The notes beneath the pieces were generated by a model. The model had not been told where the DNA came from, did not search any database, and saw only the letters and a program-made list of their open reading frames with translations. The translations under genes and the position numbers were made by a program. Positions 8,665 to 17,467 of a DNA stretch of 64,000 nt are shown here, one piece after another. The stretch is from CAYUET01 sp964443875 (lineage in GTDB: Bacteria > Auribacterota > JAFGBW01): contig CAYUET010000001.1 of the NCBI GenBank assembly GCA_964443875.1, forward strand, positions 186,001-250,000, given 5' to 3'. The first letter of the stretch is position 1. The number at the start of each line of letters is the position of its first letter.

Positions 8665-10071
8665 TTACCTTTTGTAGGCTTTTTCAATTTTTTCTGCAAT
8701 ATCGCGGTAACTTACATCTTCCTGATAGATACTTTTAAAATGAAGAAGAGCTTCTTCCATCTGACCGTTGCTTTCAAAAGCGCAGGCCAGGTTATACAAA
8801 ATCTCTTTCTTCTGTTCATCCATATGCTTAAGGAAACCCGCTGCATTTTTAAACTGCATGATGGCCATGTCATACATTTCTTTCCGGACAAAAATCAGCC
8901 CCATTTTATTCATCGACTCTACAGCCAAATCCTGTACTTTGGAACAGACCTGATATAATTTAAGAGCTTCGTCATTTTCGTTCAGTAAAAAATAAATTTT
9001 AGCCAATTTTATTTTTATTTCCGTACTTGTAGGGAAAGCCTGTAAAAAGGCCATATACAAACTTTTCCGGTATTCATGAATTTCTTTCTGCCTATGTCCT
9101 TCATCCCTGTAGCGTTCTGCATTTTTAAGGGATTCTTCTTCAAAAAGATTTTCCTGCAGCTCCATTTTTTCAAGCTGAAGGTTGATATCCCCCATGGCAA
9201 AAGCGGAAATATCTTCCAGGACGGATAAGGCGTTTTTTTTATCGTTGTTTTCCTTGTAATAATTCAAAAGATCATATTTTAAGGGAATATTGGAAGGTTC
9301 TTTAGTAATTTCTTTTTTCTTTTCCTCGATCAAAAAACTGATTTCTTTCTCCGTGCGGTTAACCTTCATCTCAATTTGTGATTTAAGGAGGGAAGTCTTG
9401 TCTTTAATGGAACCCTGGTATCCCTGTCCGCGAAGTCTGGATTCGTCAATGGAAGTAAGGGCAAGAATATCCCGGAGCCGTTTTTCAGCATATTGTTCAA
9501 AAGGCTTTATATCCAGAACTTTTTTAAAGGCTATTCTTGCTTTGCTTCCATTATCAACGGAGACATAAAGATCGCCCATTTTTTTCAGGATCTCGACATT
9601 ATTTTTATGAGTCCGGATATATTGCTCCAGGAGCATTGCGGCATTTCCGGAAAGATTGTGCTTTTCATAAATTTTTGAAAGTTTTAAAAGAGCAAAAGAT
9701 GAGTCCGGATCATTTTTAATAATCTGTTCATAGACCTCATAAACCGCTTCAGGATGTCCTTCCTCTTCCTTTATTTGAAGAGTCTTAAAATAAAGAGGTA
9801 AATTGGAAAAAAAGGCTTTTATTTCACAGGCAAGTTTGTTCGGAGACAGATTCTTATATCCCAGAGAAGAAAGAATCATCTTTTGAAGATACTCCATCTG
9901 CTCCTTTCGGTTGATGGAATAAATCTCACAATACAATTCAGCTGCCCATTGGTAATTCTGCTTATTGTAGGCAGCTTCCGCTTTTCGTATCAGTTCGGCC
10001 ATTCTTTTATGATCCGCTTCTGAAGTGACCGGTATCTGTTCCTGAGAAGAAGGAGACGTTTCATTTGTCAT
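8665..10071 (-). CDS. TPR-repeat protein, ribE-linked
   Basis: A 468-residue cytoplasmic protein without signal peptide, made mostly of tetratricopeptide-type helical hairpins. Recognisable repeats include AEAAYNKQNYQWAAELYCEI (about 31-50), LKLSKIYEKHNLSGNAAMLL (about 130) and YNLACAFESNGQMEEALLHF near the C terminus. Between them is a charged coiled-coil-like stretch (about residues 235-330). TPR proteins act as protein-protein scaffolds; no partner can be named. Its start codon overlaps the ribE stop by four bases (ATGA), so it is translationally coupled to riboflavin synthase, although a link to riboflavin is not evident. Confidence 0.85.
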   Translation of the reverse strand: MTNETSPSSQEQIPVTSEADHKRMAELIRKAEAAYNKQNYQWAAELYCEIYSINRKEQMEYLQKMILSSLGYKNLSPNKLACEIKAFFSNLPLYFKTLQIKEEEGHPEAVYEVYEQIIKNDPDSSFALLKLSKIYEKHNLSGNAAMLLEQYIRTHKNNVEILKKMGDLYVSVDNGSKARIAFKKVLDIKPFEQYAEKRLRDILALTSIDESRLRGQGYQGSIKDKTSLLKSQIEMKVNRTEKEISFLIEEKKKEITKEPSNIPLKYDLLNYYKENNDKKNALSVLEDISAFAMGDINLQLEKMELQENLFEEESLKNAERYRDEGHRQKEIHEYRKSLYMAFLQAFPTSTEIKIKLAKIYFLLNENDEALKLYQVCSKVQDLAVESMNKMGLIFVRKEMYDMAIMQFKNAAGFLKHMDEQKKEILYNLACAFESNGQMEEALLHFKSIYQEDVSYRDIAEKIEKAYKR

Positions 10072-10664
10072 TTTTTTAAAGCCTTTAAATAATTTTCAAC
10101 ATATTTACCCAATATATCTGTTTCAAGATTGATTATCGTATTTTTCTGCCAGCCTTGAATATTTGTATTTTCATAAGTAAAGGGTATGATGTCCACGGAT
10201 AATCGGTCTTTTTTTAAATCAGAAATGGTAAGGGATATTCCGTCCAGCGCAATAGATCCCTTGGGGACAAGCCCCATTGGACGTGAGGAGGGAACTTTTA
10301 CCCAATAACGCCAGCCTTCGCCTTTTTTTTCTGTGCCCACACAGGTGACGGTTGCATCCACATGCCCCTGGACAATATGCCCTCCGAATTCATCCTTCAT
10401 TTTCATTGCCCCTTCAAGATTCACGATCTGTCCTTTTTTCAAAAGACCAATATTGGTCACTAAAACCGTCTGCTTCTGGCAAAAAAAGACAGGCAGATTT
10501 TTTTTAAGACGGGCTACGGTAAGGCAGACGCCATTCACGGCAATGCTGTCCCCCAGTTTAATTTTTCCCCACTTTTTAGAGGGTCTTATTGTTAACGTGA
10601 CCTGTCCCTCATTGTGTTTAGCTTCTTCGATATGCCCTAAAGACTTGATGATTCCTGTAAACAT
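10068..10664 (-). CDS. ribE: Riboflavin synthase, alpha subunit
   Basis: A 198-residue enzyme that converts two molecules of 6,7-dimethyl-8-ribityllumazine into riboflavin and the RibA product pyrimidine. It has the two duplicated lumazine-binding barrels of the family. The first starts with the invariant MFTGIIKSLGHIE and contains GDSIAVNGVCLTV. The second contains FGGHIVQGHVDA and GSIALDGISLTI. Length is typical (about 200). The gene overlaps ribD by 28 bases and the downstream TPR gene by four, giving a tightly coupled operon. Its lumazine substrate would come from RibH, encoded 24 kb away. Confidence 0.97.
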   Translation of the reverse strand: MFTGIIKSLGHIEEAKHNEGQVTLTIRPSKKWGKIKLGDSIAVNGVCLTVARLKKNLPVFFCQKQTVLVTNIGLLKKGQIVNLEGAMKMKDEFGGHIVQGHVDATVTCVGTEKKGEGWRYWVKVPSSRPMGLVPKGSIALDGISLTISDLKKDRLSVDIIPFTYENTNIQGWQKNTIINLETDILGKYVENYLKALKK

Positions 10665-11758
10665 GTCTGATACCTCAAATATATATCGTTTTCAAATTGT
10701 TTTGTTTCCATTGGCTTCAAAAACCGTTTATCGCGGATTCCCCATAAGGGGCTGATTCCGCTCCATCCGTATTGGGAATGGCCTAAAAGAACCGGAGCGA
10801 CAAAAAGATGAATTTCATGAAAAAATTTATTTTTCAGAAAATGTCCTGTAATGCGTCCGCCTCCTTCAAGTAAAAGATTATGATACCCTCTTTTCTTTAA
10901 AGAAGTCAAACCTCGTTTTAGTGAAAATAGGCCCCCTTTTTCACAAAGGAGGAGATGACAATTAGGATTTTTAATCCTGCCTTCAAGGACTTCAATTCCT
11001 CTTTGCGTGGTCATAACGATAACCTCCCCTTCAGTCGGTTTTAACAACAGAGAATGCTTAAGGTTGAGAGATCCTGAAGACGAAAAGATTATCTTGGCAG
11101 GATCTTTAAAACCGGAATCTTCCGGAAGTCTGATTTTCAGAGAAGGATTGTCTGTATTAAAGGTATTTGCACCAACAGCAATTGCATCACAATGTTTTCG
11201 AATCGATTGAACAAAGGTTCTTGAGGCTTCTGAGGTAATCCATTGAGAACGTCCATCCTTATCACAGATTTTACCGTCCAGAGAAATTCCGGCTTTAATC
11301 TGAATATAGGGAATGGGATTTTTAAGCCCCCAGATAAAGGGACGGTTCAGACTATCCTGCTGTGTCTGGTAATCGACAAAAACCGTTTCAATGTTTTTGT
11401 CTTTAAGAACGGCAATCGCCTTGTTCTGATTTTTAGGATTAGGATCCCGTGCGCCGAAAAAAACACGTTTAATCCCGTAACGGATAATAGCATCCGTACA
11501 GGGGGGCGTCTTTCCATGTGTTGAACAGGGCTCAAGAGTGACATATAAATCCGAGTCTTTAGCCATTTCACCTGCTTCCAGCAGGGCATTAATCTCTGCA
11601 TGATTTTCACCGCAAACGGCATGAAACCCCTTTCCAATAATTTTCCCGTTTTTGACCACAACAGCCCCGACACAGGGGTTTGGATGAACTCTGTTACCTG
11701 CCAGTGCCGCAAGATCAAAGGCCTTTTTAAAATAATATGGCCCCCTGTCCCCGGTCAT
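10637..11758 (-). CDS. ribD: Bifunctional riboflavin deaminase/reductase RibD
   Basis: A 373-residue enzyme for the second and third steps of riboflavin synthesis: deamination of the GTP cyclohydrolase II product followed by NADPH-dependent side-chain reduction. Residues 1-145 form the zinc deaminase domain with NHAEINAL and PCSTHGKTPPCTDAII. Residues about 150-360 are the RibD C-terminal reductase domain with IQIKAGISLDGKI and LLLEGGGRITGHFL. Both halves look intact. The start at 11758 overlaps the stop of the upstream TPR gene by four bases. RibD is expected in the cytoplasm and works with RibBA, RibH and RibE, all present in this window. Confidence 0.97.
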   Translation of the reverse strand: MTGDRGPYYFKKAFDLAALAGNRVHPNPCVGAVVVKNGKIIGKGFHAVCGENHAEINALLEAGEMAKDSDLYVTLEPCSTHGKTPPCTDAIIRYGIKRVFFGARDPNPKNQNKAIAVLKDKNIETVFVDYQTQQDSLNRPFIWGLKNPIPYIQIKAGISLDGKICDKDGRSQWITSEASRTFVQSIRKHCDAIAVGANTFNTDNPSLKIRLPEDSGFKDPAKIIFSSSGSLNLKHSLLLKPTEGEVIVMTTQRGIEVLEGRIKNPNCHLLLCEKGGLFSLKRGLTSLKKRGYHNLLLEGGGRITGHFLKNKFFHEIHLFVAPVLLGHSQYGWSGISPLWGIRDKRFLKPMETKQFENDIYLRYQTCLQESSSL

Positions 11759-12675
11759 GGGGTATTCCTTAAAGAAACAGAACCAAAAGATTCGGACAGA
11801 GAATTGTCCTGTATCAAATTAAGGCAAAGCTGATATTCCTTCATTCTTGAATAAGATTTAAATAACTGAACGGCCTGATTTAAATCTTTTACTGCATCAA
11901 TTGTATTTCCTGTTTTTAAAAGAAGCTGTCCCCTTTCAAAAAAAGTATCCGCCATTTTCGGATTATTCAGGATAACCGTATTGAAATCATTCAGTGCTTT
12001 TTCCTTTAAATCAAGATGAACAAAACAAACCCCTCGGTAATGGACAGGCCAGTAGTACCCTGGATTATGGGCAATCACTTCATCATAATCTCTGAGGGCC
12101 TGTTGCCATTTTCCTGATTCCCTCCAATAATTTGCCCTTTTTTCATACGCCGGATAAAAAGAGGGATGACGCGAAATAAAATCATTCAAAACATCAACCC
12201 CCTGCTGTATTCCATGCCGATAACGCAAAGAATCGGATTCATCCAGAATATAATATTCCCTGTCCCCTGATTTTTTCAAGATTTCTGATCTTAAAAGATA
12301 AGGCCGGAAAAAATCCCGTTTCAACTCAATGGCTTTTGTGCAATAGTCATAGGCAAGTTTATATTTTTCAAGGGATGACAACCCTGAGGCACAGGCTTCC
12401 CAGGATCTGAAATCATGAGGCCGGAGTTTTAAAGCATGTTCAAAATCCTGCATGGCTTCAGACAGTCGCCCCTTTTGTAAAAAAATATATCCCCTGTCCA
12501 GGACGGAATAATAATAATCCTTATCCAGGGACAGGGATTTTGAGAAGCAGCAAAGCTGAACCGCAGAGGCCCCTGAAAAAGTTCCTGCAAGCCAATACCA
12601 AAAATTCAACGGAAAAAGAGCAAGCAGGATTACAGGTGTGAAAATGAGAAGAAAACGATATACTATTTTTTTCAT
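11755..12675 (-). CDS. Membrane-anchored TPR-repeat protein
   Basis: A 306-residue protein with an N-terminal hydrophobic segment (residues about 6-28, FLLIFTPVILLALFPLNFWY) that is either an uncleaved anchor or a signal peptide; no lipobox is evident. The remainder is a run of TPR units such as YIFLQKGRLSEAMQDFEHAL, AIELKRDFFRPYLLRSEIL, QQALRDYDEVIAHNPGYYWP and ALNDFNTVILNNPKMADTFF. Expected to face the periplasm as a scaffold. It is the first gene of the TPR-ribD-ribE-TPR group, overlapping ribD by four bases. Upstream, 12714-12732 holds the inverted repeat AATTGT/ACAATT, which might be an operator shared with pgi. Confidence 0.83.
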   Translation of the reverse strand: MKKIVYRFLLIFTPVILLALFPLNFWYWLAGTFSGASAVQLCCFSKSLSLDKDYYYSVLDRGYIFLQKGRLSEAMQDFEHALKLRPHDFRSWEACASGLSSLEKYKLAYDYCTKAIELKRDFFRPYLLRSEILKKSGDREYYILDESDSLRYRHGIQQGVDVLNDFISRHPSFYPAYEKRANYWRESGKWQQALRDYDEVIAHNPGYYWPVHYRGVCFVHLDLKEKALNDFNTVILNNPKMADTFFERGQLLLKTGNTIDAVKDLNQAVQLFKSYSRMKEYQLCLNLIQDNSLSESFGSVSLRNTP

Positions 12676-12737
12676 ATGTATTTTATTTATCCTTCATGTC
12701 ATTATTAATCGATAATTGTAAAATTAACAATTTAAAA

Positions 12738-12766
12738 TTGACACAGGTATGGAAGTTCCCTAAAAA
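12738..12766 (+). promoter_or_regulatory. Predicted sigma-70 promoter of pgi
   Basis: TTGACA at 12738-12743, a 17-base spacer and TAAAAA at 12761-12766 (four of six matches). Transcription would start near 12773, leaving a leader of about 36 bases before the pgi start at 12809, which carries GGAGGT at 12795-12800. Confidence 0.55.
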
Positions 12767-12808
12767 CCTTATTTTAAATCCATGATCCTAATCCGGAGGT
12801 TTTTTAAT

Positions 12809-14461
12809 ATGCAAAAAGTAAAATCCAAATCTGAAAAACTGACTTCCAGCCCTGCATGGAAAGCTTTGAAAAAGCACTCTGAAACCATGCATAAAATCCA
12901 TCTCAGGGAGTTATTCAAAGATAAAAGCCGTTTCAAAAAATTTTCCATTGAAGATTTTTCCTTTTTTCTGGATTACTCAAAAAATATTATTACCGAAGAA
13001 ACCATGGAACTCCTCTTTAATCTGGTCAAAGAGGCTAATGTTCAGAACTATGCGCGCCAAATGTTTAACGGCGAAAAAATCAACTGGACTGAAAAAAGAG
13101 CGGTTCTTCATACCGCCTTGAGGCATCCTTCCCATTTTCAATTTATTGTGGAAGGAAAAGATGTCATGCATAACATCCAGAATGTTCTGAACAAAATGAA
13201 GATCTTTTCCGATAATGTCCGCTCAGGTCAATGGAAAGGGGCGACAGGCAAAAAAATACAGGATGTCGTGAACATCGGTATCGGCGGATCAGATCTTGGC
13301 CCCCGTATGGTCTGCTACGCCCTTCAAAAATACGCCGATGGACCCCATGTTCATTTCATTTCCAATATTGATGGAACAGATGCTGTGGAAGTTCTTAAAA
13401 ATCTCGACCCGGAAACAACCCTTTTTCTTGTCGCCTCTAAAACATTTTCAACCCAGGAAACAATGACCAATGCAACCACGGCCAGAAAATGGCTGGTAGA
13501 AAAACTCGGGGACAGGGCGGTCCAGCATCATTTTGCAGCCATGTCCACCAATGCCCGAAGAGTTTCCGATTTCGGTATTGACACCAACAATATGTTTGAA
13601 TTCTGGGATTTTGTCGGAGGGCGCTATTCCGTCTGGTCTGCAATCGGGCTTTCCATCTGCTGTTATATCGGTTTTGAAAAATTCAGCGAATTTCTTGAAG
13701 GCGCCTATCTCGTGGATCAACACTTCCTTCATACTCCTGTCGAAAAAAACATTCCCATTATCCTTGCCTTACTGGGCATCTGGTATAACAATTTTTTTGA
13801 TGCAGACAGCCATGCAATTTTGCCCTATGACCAGTATCTTAATTTATTTCCGTCCTATCTTCAGCAGGGAGATATGGAAAGCAACGGCAAATATGTTGAT
13901 TCTCAGGGAAACCGCGTTGATTATCAGACAGGCCCTATCATTTGGGGCGCTCCGGGCACCAATGGTCAGCATGCCTTTTATCAGCTGATTCATCAGGGCA
14001 CAAAGCTTATCCCGGCTGATTTTATCGGTTTTATGGAATCACTTAATCCTATAGAAAGTCATCATTCCATCCTGATGTCCCACTTTTTTGCCCAGACTGA
14101 AGCCCTGGCTTTTGGCCTCAGCAAGGAAGAGGTTGTTTCCGGGCTCCATAATGCGGGATTATCTCCTGAAGAAGTGGAAATGCTGACACCTCATAAAATT
14201 TTTGAAGGCAATCGTCCTACCAATACCCTCCTCATCGACAAACTTACCCCTAAAACCATGGGGTCTCTGATTGCCCTTTATGAACATAAGATATTTACAC
14301 AGGGAGTAATATGGAAAATCAACTCTTTTGATCAATGGGGGGTTGAACTTGGAAAAGTATTAGCAAAAACCATTCTCTCTGAAATTGAGAAGAAAAATCC
14401 CGGAAAACACGATTCATCCACTTCCGGACTGATCAACCGTTTTGTTTCAGGTAAAAAATAA
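12809..14461 (+). CDS. pgi: Glucose-6-phosphate isomerase
   Basis: A 550-residue cytoplasmic enzyme interconverting glucose 6-phosphate and fructose 6-phosphate. Conserved family segments are VNIGIGGSDLGPRM, WDFVGGRYSVWSAIG and GAPGTNGQHAFYQLIHQGTK (catalytic His/Glu region), with a C-terminal FDQWGVELGKVLA. Length fits the long bacterial/eukaryotic PGI type. I place the start at the ATG at 12809, not the in-frame ATG at 12782: the ribosome site GGAGGT at 12795-12800 lies eight bases before 12809 and inside the longer frame. It is a single-gene unit with its own promoter and a hairpin after the stop. Confidence 0.97.
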   Translation: MQKVKSKSEKLTSSPAWKALKKHSETMHKIHLRELFKDKSRFKKFSIEDFSFFLDYSKNIITEETMELLFNLVKEANVQNYARQMFNGEKINWTEKRAVLHTALRHPSHFQFIVEGKDVMHNIQNVLNKMKIFSDNVRSGQWKGATGKKIQDVVNIGIGGSDLGPRMVCYALQKYADGPHVHFISNIDGTDAVEVLKNLDPETTLFLVASKTFSTQETMTNATTARKWLVEKLGDRAVQHHFAAMSTNARRVSDFGIDTNNMFEFWDFVGGRYSVWSAIGLSICCYIGFEKFSEFLEGAYLVDQHFLHTPVEKNIPIILALLGIWYNNFFDADSHAILPYDQYLNLFPSYLQQGDMESNGKYVDSQGNRVDYQTGPIIWGAPGTNGQHAFYQLIHQGTKLIPADFIGFMESLNPIESHHSILMSHFFAQTEALAFGLSKEEVVSGLHNAGLSPEEVEMLTPHKIFEGNRPTNTLLIDKLTPKTMGSLIALYEHKIFTQGVIWKINSFDQWGVELGKVLAKTILSEIEKKNPGKHDSSTSGLINRFVSGKK

Positions 14462-14517
14462 AACTTTTTTTAAAAACGAAGAATCAGGCCTGATACTTTT
14501 AAGTCATAACATTTTCG

Positions 14518-14543
14518 GCCATGGTTACGGAAGTAGCCATGGC
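14518..14543. terminator. Strong hairpin between pgi and a convergent gene
   Basis: GCCATGGTTAC (14518-14528) pairs with GTAGCCATGGC (14533-14543), 11 pairs with one G-U, closing a GGAA tetraloop. On the plus strand it is followed by a weak T-rich stretch (CCTTTT), so it probably ends pgi transcripts, and may act in both directions because the gene at 14608-15501 converges on it. Confidence 0.6.
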
Positions 14544-14607
14544 AATCCTTTTATGAATTCACAACAAGGATTTATCTGAATCATCTCTGAAAATGTGCAG
14601 AAAGGCT

Positions 14608-15501
14608 CTAGATAAACTCTCCGCTTTCAATTCTTTTTACAAAGGTATTCCGGCAGCGGGGACAGAGAAAAAGACGGTATTCAGTCCACATTTCGTGAGC
14701 CAGTTCTTTTTCAGATTTATCTTTGGATGCCTCAATGGCAGAATAGATTTCCTTTTCATAATCCTTGGGCTCATATTCGTTCAAATCCAGATTCATATTG
14801 CGGGAAGGATATACTTCAACCCTGGAAATAAAGGGACTGGTCAGATTTTTGATATCTTTACCGCATCCGTCACAAATAAAAGGAACACGTGATTCAACAA
14901 GGGTTAAGATTTTTGAACTTTCATCCTCGGTCAAGGAATCCAGATATTTCCAAGCCATATAAGTTCTCTGGCATTTAGGGGTATCTGTATAGAATTCATT
15001 TAAAATCGACTGCATTTCCATATAGGACTCATCCGGTTCGAAAATATGAAAATCGATCATAACCTCGGCCATAAGCTCAGAAATAGGAAAAACAGGAACA
15101 CTGAAAACAAACAGGAGTATGGAATCTCTGAATTCCTCATACTCATCGAGGACTGAAGAGAGCTGGTTGTCTATCTGCCATACCTCCGATTCAAAAAAAC
15201 TCTTGGTAATGCCTATATATTCCTGATTGATAAAATCTATGACTTTGGTAGAAACTTCCGTAAGAATCGGATCTTTCAATCCTTCAAAATATTCCTTGAG
15301 GTACTGCAGATTGTAATCAACAGACGACAATTCCTCCAGAGTAAAACTTTTGGATACCATTTCAATGGCATCTGTCCCATAAACAGGAATCATTAAAGAA
15401 GATAAAAAGGCGCCTACTGTACCAAAACGATAAGGGAAATGAATATAATTCACTTCTCTGAGTATTTGCCCGTTAATTTTTTTAATCAGATTATAACTCA
15501 T
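14608..15501 (-). CDS. Hypothetical protein with CpXC-like C-terminal zinc ribbon
   Basis: A 297-residue soluble protein that I do not recognise with certainty. Residues 1-190 are acidic and helical, with no obvious catalytic motif. The C-terminal third holds FICDGCGKDI (first CxxC) and, about 60 residues later, LFLCPRCRNTFV (second CxxC), which together would bind one zinc ion in a zinc-ribbon arrangement reminiscent of CpXC proteins, although there the ribbon is at the N terminus. Between the two half-sites is a charged stretch (EYEPKDYEKEIYSAIEASKDKSEKE, positions shown as about residues 240-265). It stands alone, converging on pgi and downstream of an AT-rich spacer after the peptide transporter operon. 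Function unknown. Confidence 0.65.
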   Translation of the reverse strand: MSYNLIKKINGQILREVNYIHFPYRFGTVGAFLSSLMIPVYGTDAIEMVSKSFTLEELSSVDYNLQYLKEYFEGLKDPILTEVSTKVIDFINQEYIGITKSFFESEVWQIDNQLSSVLDEYEEFRDSILLFVFSVPVFPISELMAEVMIDFHIFEPDESYMEMQSILNEFYTDTPKCQRTYMAWKYLDSLTEDESSKILTLVESRVPFICDGCGKDIKNLTSPFISRVEVYPSRNMNLDLNEYEPKDYEKEIYSAIEASKDKSEKELAHEMWTEYRLFLCPRCRNTFVKRIESGEFI

Positions 15502-15589
15502 TTGCTGCTCTTACTCCTTGTTGTTATCTGAACATAATTTAGCATATCCACAAGGTCTTATCAATAGGATAGCATTAAAGTTCTACAAT

Positions 15590-15725
15590 AATTATCGTCT
15601 AAAACAAAAATATATATAATTCAATAATTTTAACTAAAAATATATTATTCACTATAACTAAATATAATTTATTTAAAGTAAGTATAAATAATTGACTTTA
15701 ACTAAATATAAGTAATTCACTTAAA
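15590..15725. repeat. AT-rich spacer with degenerate direct repeats
   Basis: The gap between the ABC permease stop (15730) and the next start (15501) is almost pure A/T after 15590. The sequence TAACTAAA(A/T)ATA recurs at 15631, 15655 and 15699, and CACTTAAAGTAATT-type elements occur near 15671 and 15717. Spacing is irregular (24 and 44 bases), so this is a decayed repeat or protein-binding region and not a CRISPR or a clean tandem array. Confidence 0.55.
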
Positions 15726-15729
15726 GTAA

Positions 15730-16533
15730 TTAAGTTTTATTTCTTTTGGGGTCAAGCTGTTTTTGAATTCCATCACCAACCAAGTTCACAAACAAAACTA
15801 TCAAAGCTATAAGGATTCCAGGGATTAATGGAATCCAGGGTGATGTATAAAGATAATCTTTCCCTGAAGCAATCATTCCCCCTAATGTAGGATTAGGCTG
15901 AGGAATTCCTAATCCAAGGAAACTGAGCCCTGATTCTGCAAGCATAAAACTCCCTAATTGAAGAGAAATACTGACAATTAAAAGGTAAATGCAATTAGGT
16001 AAAATATGTCTCATAATAATATATAATGAATTACCTCCAAGAGATTTAGAGGCTATAACATAATCCATATTTTTAAGAATCATAGTTTCACTCCGGATTA
16101 ATCTTGTAAAGGAAGCCCATCCGGTCAGTCCTAAAGCCAAAACCACGCTGAAAAATCCCGGAGGTAAAACAACAGTAATACCAATAGCTAAAAGGAGAGA
16201 GGGAAATGCCAGCGAAATATCAATAAGCTGACAAATGAAAAGATCGATTTTTCCACCCCAGAATCCGGCAATCAGCCCTAAAAGCGTTCCAAGAATGCTG
16301 GCAAAAGCCACTGAAAACACCCCTATCAGCAGCGTAGTCCTGGCGCCAAAACAGATTCTTGAAAACAGATCCCTGCCAAGTTCATCAGTACCCAGAAAGT
16401 GTATTAAAGAAGGAGGCATAAATGCGGCGTTTAAATGAGTTTCAAAAGGACTGGTCTGAATAAAAAATGGAATCAGCATGCAGAAACAGAAAAAAAACAA
16501 TAAAATAATGAAACAGGAACGTAGAATATGCAT
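15730..16533 (-). CDS. Peptide/nickel-type ABC transporter permease (DppC/OppC family)
   Basis: A 267-residue inner-membrane permease with an N-terminal hydrophobic helix (residues 5-25) followed by HFLGTDELGRDLFSRI, the hallmark of the DppC/OppC side, then the BPD_transp_1 core with five or so helices. The EAA loop that contacts the ATPase is recognisable as DYVIASKSLGGNSLYIIMRHILPN. It pairs with the DppB/OppB-like permease 13 bases upstream and the binding protein before that. No ATP-binding subunit (DppD/F type) is encoded next to it, so the ATPases must come from elsewhere or from another operon. Confidence 0.95.
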   Translation of the reverse strand: MHILRSCFIILLFFFCFCMLIPFFIQTSPFETHLNAAFMPPSLIHFLGTDELGRDLFSRICFGARTTLLIGVFSVAFASILGTLLGLIAGFWGGKIDLFICQLIDISLAFPSLLLAIGITVVLPPGFFSVVLALGLTGWASFTRLIRSETMILKNMDYVIASKSLGGNSLYIIMRHILPNCIYLLIVSISLQLGSFMLAESGLSFLGLGIPQPNPTLGGMIASGKDYLYTSPWIPLIPGILIALIVLFVNLVGDGIQKQLDPKRNKT

Positions 16534-16546
16534 ACAGTAAATATCC

Positions 16547-17464
16547 TCAGGATTTTCTTAATCGCGGATTAATAAACATATAGGATAAATCAATTAATAA
16601 ATTAACCAGAACAAAAATAGAAGCCCCTAAAAGTACTGTTCCAAGAATGACCGGATAATCTCTCCGCAGAATCCCCTGAATGGCATACCGCCCTATTCCA
16701 TCCCATCCAAAAATTGTTTCTGTTAACACAGAGCCGTTCAGATAACTTCCGAAATCCAGACCGATAAACGTAATCACAGGCATCATCACATTAATCATGG
16801 CATGACGAATCACCATCCCCTTTCCACCCCCTCTGGCTTTCACAGCCAGAATATATGGAGAATTCAGAATTTCCAGCAGACAGGATCTTGTTAATCGGGC
16901 CAGATAAGCCATTGATCTTGAACCTAATGTCAAAGCAGGCAGCAGGATAGCCAAAGGGTGGTCCATTCCGCCGCTGGGTAAAAATTTCAGGGAATAAGCA
17001 AAAAAATAAACCAGAAGCATTCCATACCAGAAGACGGGCAGGGAAATAAAAGCTGTACAGATCACCATAAGCACCTTATCGATCCAGGTATCACGGAGTA
17101 AGGCCCCCATTATTCCCAGGATAATCCCGAAGATAAGAGAAAAAATTACAGCGGTTCCTGCCAGAAGAAGGGTATTGGGAAATTTTTCAATCAATTCAGT
17201 TCCCACAGGACGTCCCGTATAATAAGACTGTCCGAGATCACCTTTCAAAATTAAGGAAATATAAGAAATATAGCGTTTAAAAAAACCGTGATTCAATCCC
17301 AGTTTTTCCCTGTAGCTTTCTATCAGTTTTTCATCGGCTCTTTCACCCACCATGGCATAAACAGGATCTCCGGGAACAGAAGAAATGAGAATAAAAGTCA
17401 CCAAAGTAACCCCTGCCAATACCGGGAGGAGGAGAAGAAAACGGGTAAAAAGTTTTGTTATCAT
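16547..17464 (-). CDS. Peptide/nickel-type ABC transporter permease (DppB/OppB family)
   Basis: A 305-residue inner-membrane permease. The N terminus (LFTRFLLLLPVLAGVTLVTF) is the first transmembrane helix, followed by GDPVYAMVGERADEKLIESYREKLGL, shown here only as its position, residues about 31-56, typical of the DppB/OppB family. The core carries six helices and the coupling loop SPYILAVKARGGGKGMVIRHA. Length is normal. It starts three bases after the binding-protein stop and precedes the DppC/OppC partner by 13 bases, so the three genes form a classical importer order without ATPases. Confidence 0.95.
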   Translation of the reverse strand: MITKLFTRFLLLLPVLAGVTLVTFILISSVPGDPVYAMVGERADEKLIESYREKLGLNHGFFKRYISYISLILKGDLGQSYYTGRPVGTELIEKFPNTLLLAGTAVIFSLIFGIILGIMGALLRDTWIDKVLMVICTAFISLPVFWYGMLLVYFFAYSLKFLPSGGMDHPLAILLPALTLGSRSMAYLARLTRSCLLEILNSPYILAVKARGGGKGMVIRHAMINVMMPVITFIGLDFGSYLNGSVLTETIFGWDGIGRYAIQGILRRDYPVILGTVLLGASIFVLVNLLIDLSYMFINPRLRKS

Positions 17465-17467
17465 GAA

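Noticed and set aside
12782..12808. Earlier ATG for pgi
   Set aside because: The GGAGGT ribosome site lies after this ATG, eight bases before the ATG at 12809.
13533..13988. Second reading frame inside pgi (151 codons)
   Set aside because: Pgi is intact in the other frame with all its motifs; this frame has no ribosome site or domain.
15590..15725. CRISPR array
   Set aside because: The repeats are short, AT-only, imperfect and irregularly spaced, and no cas gene is present.
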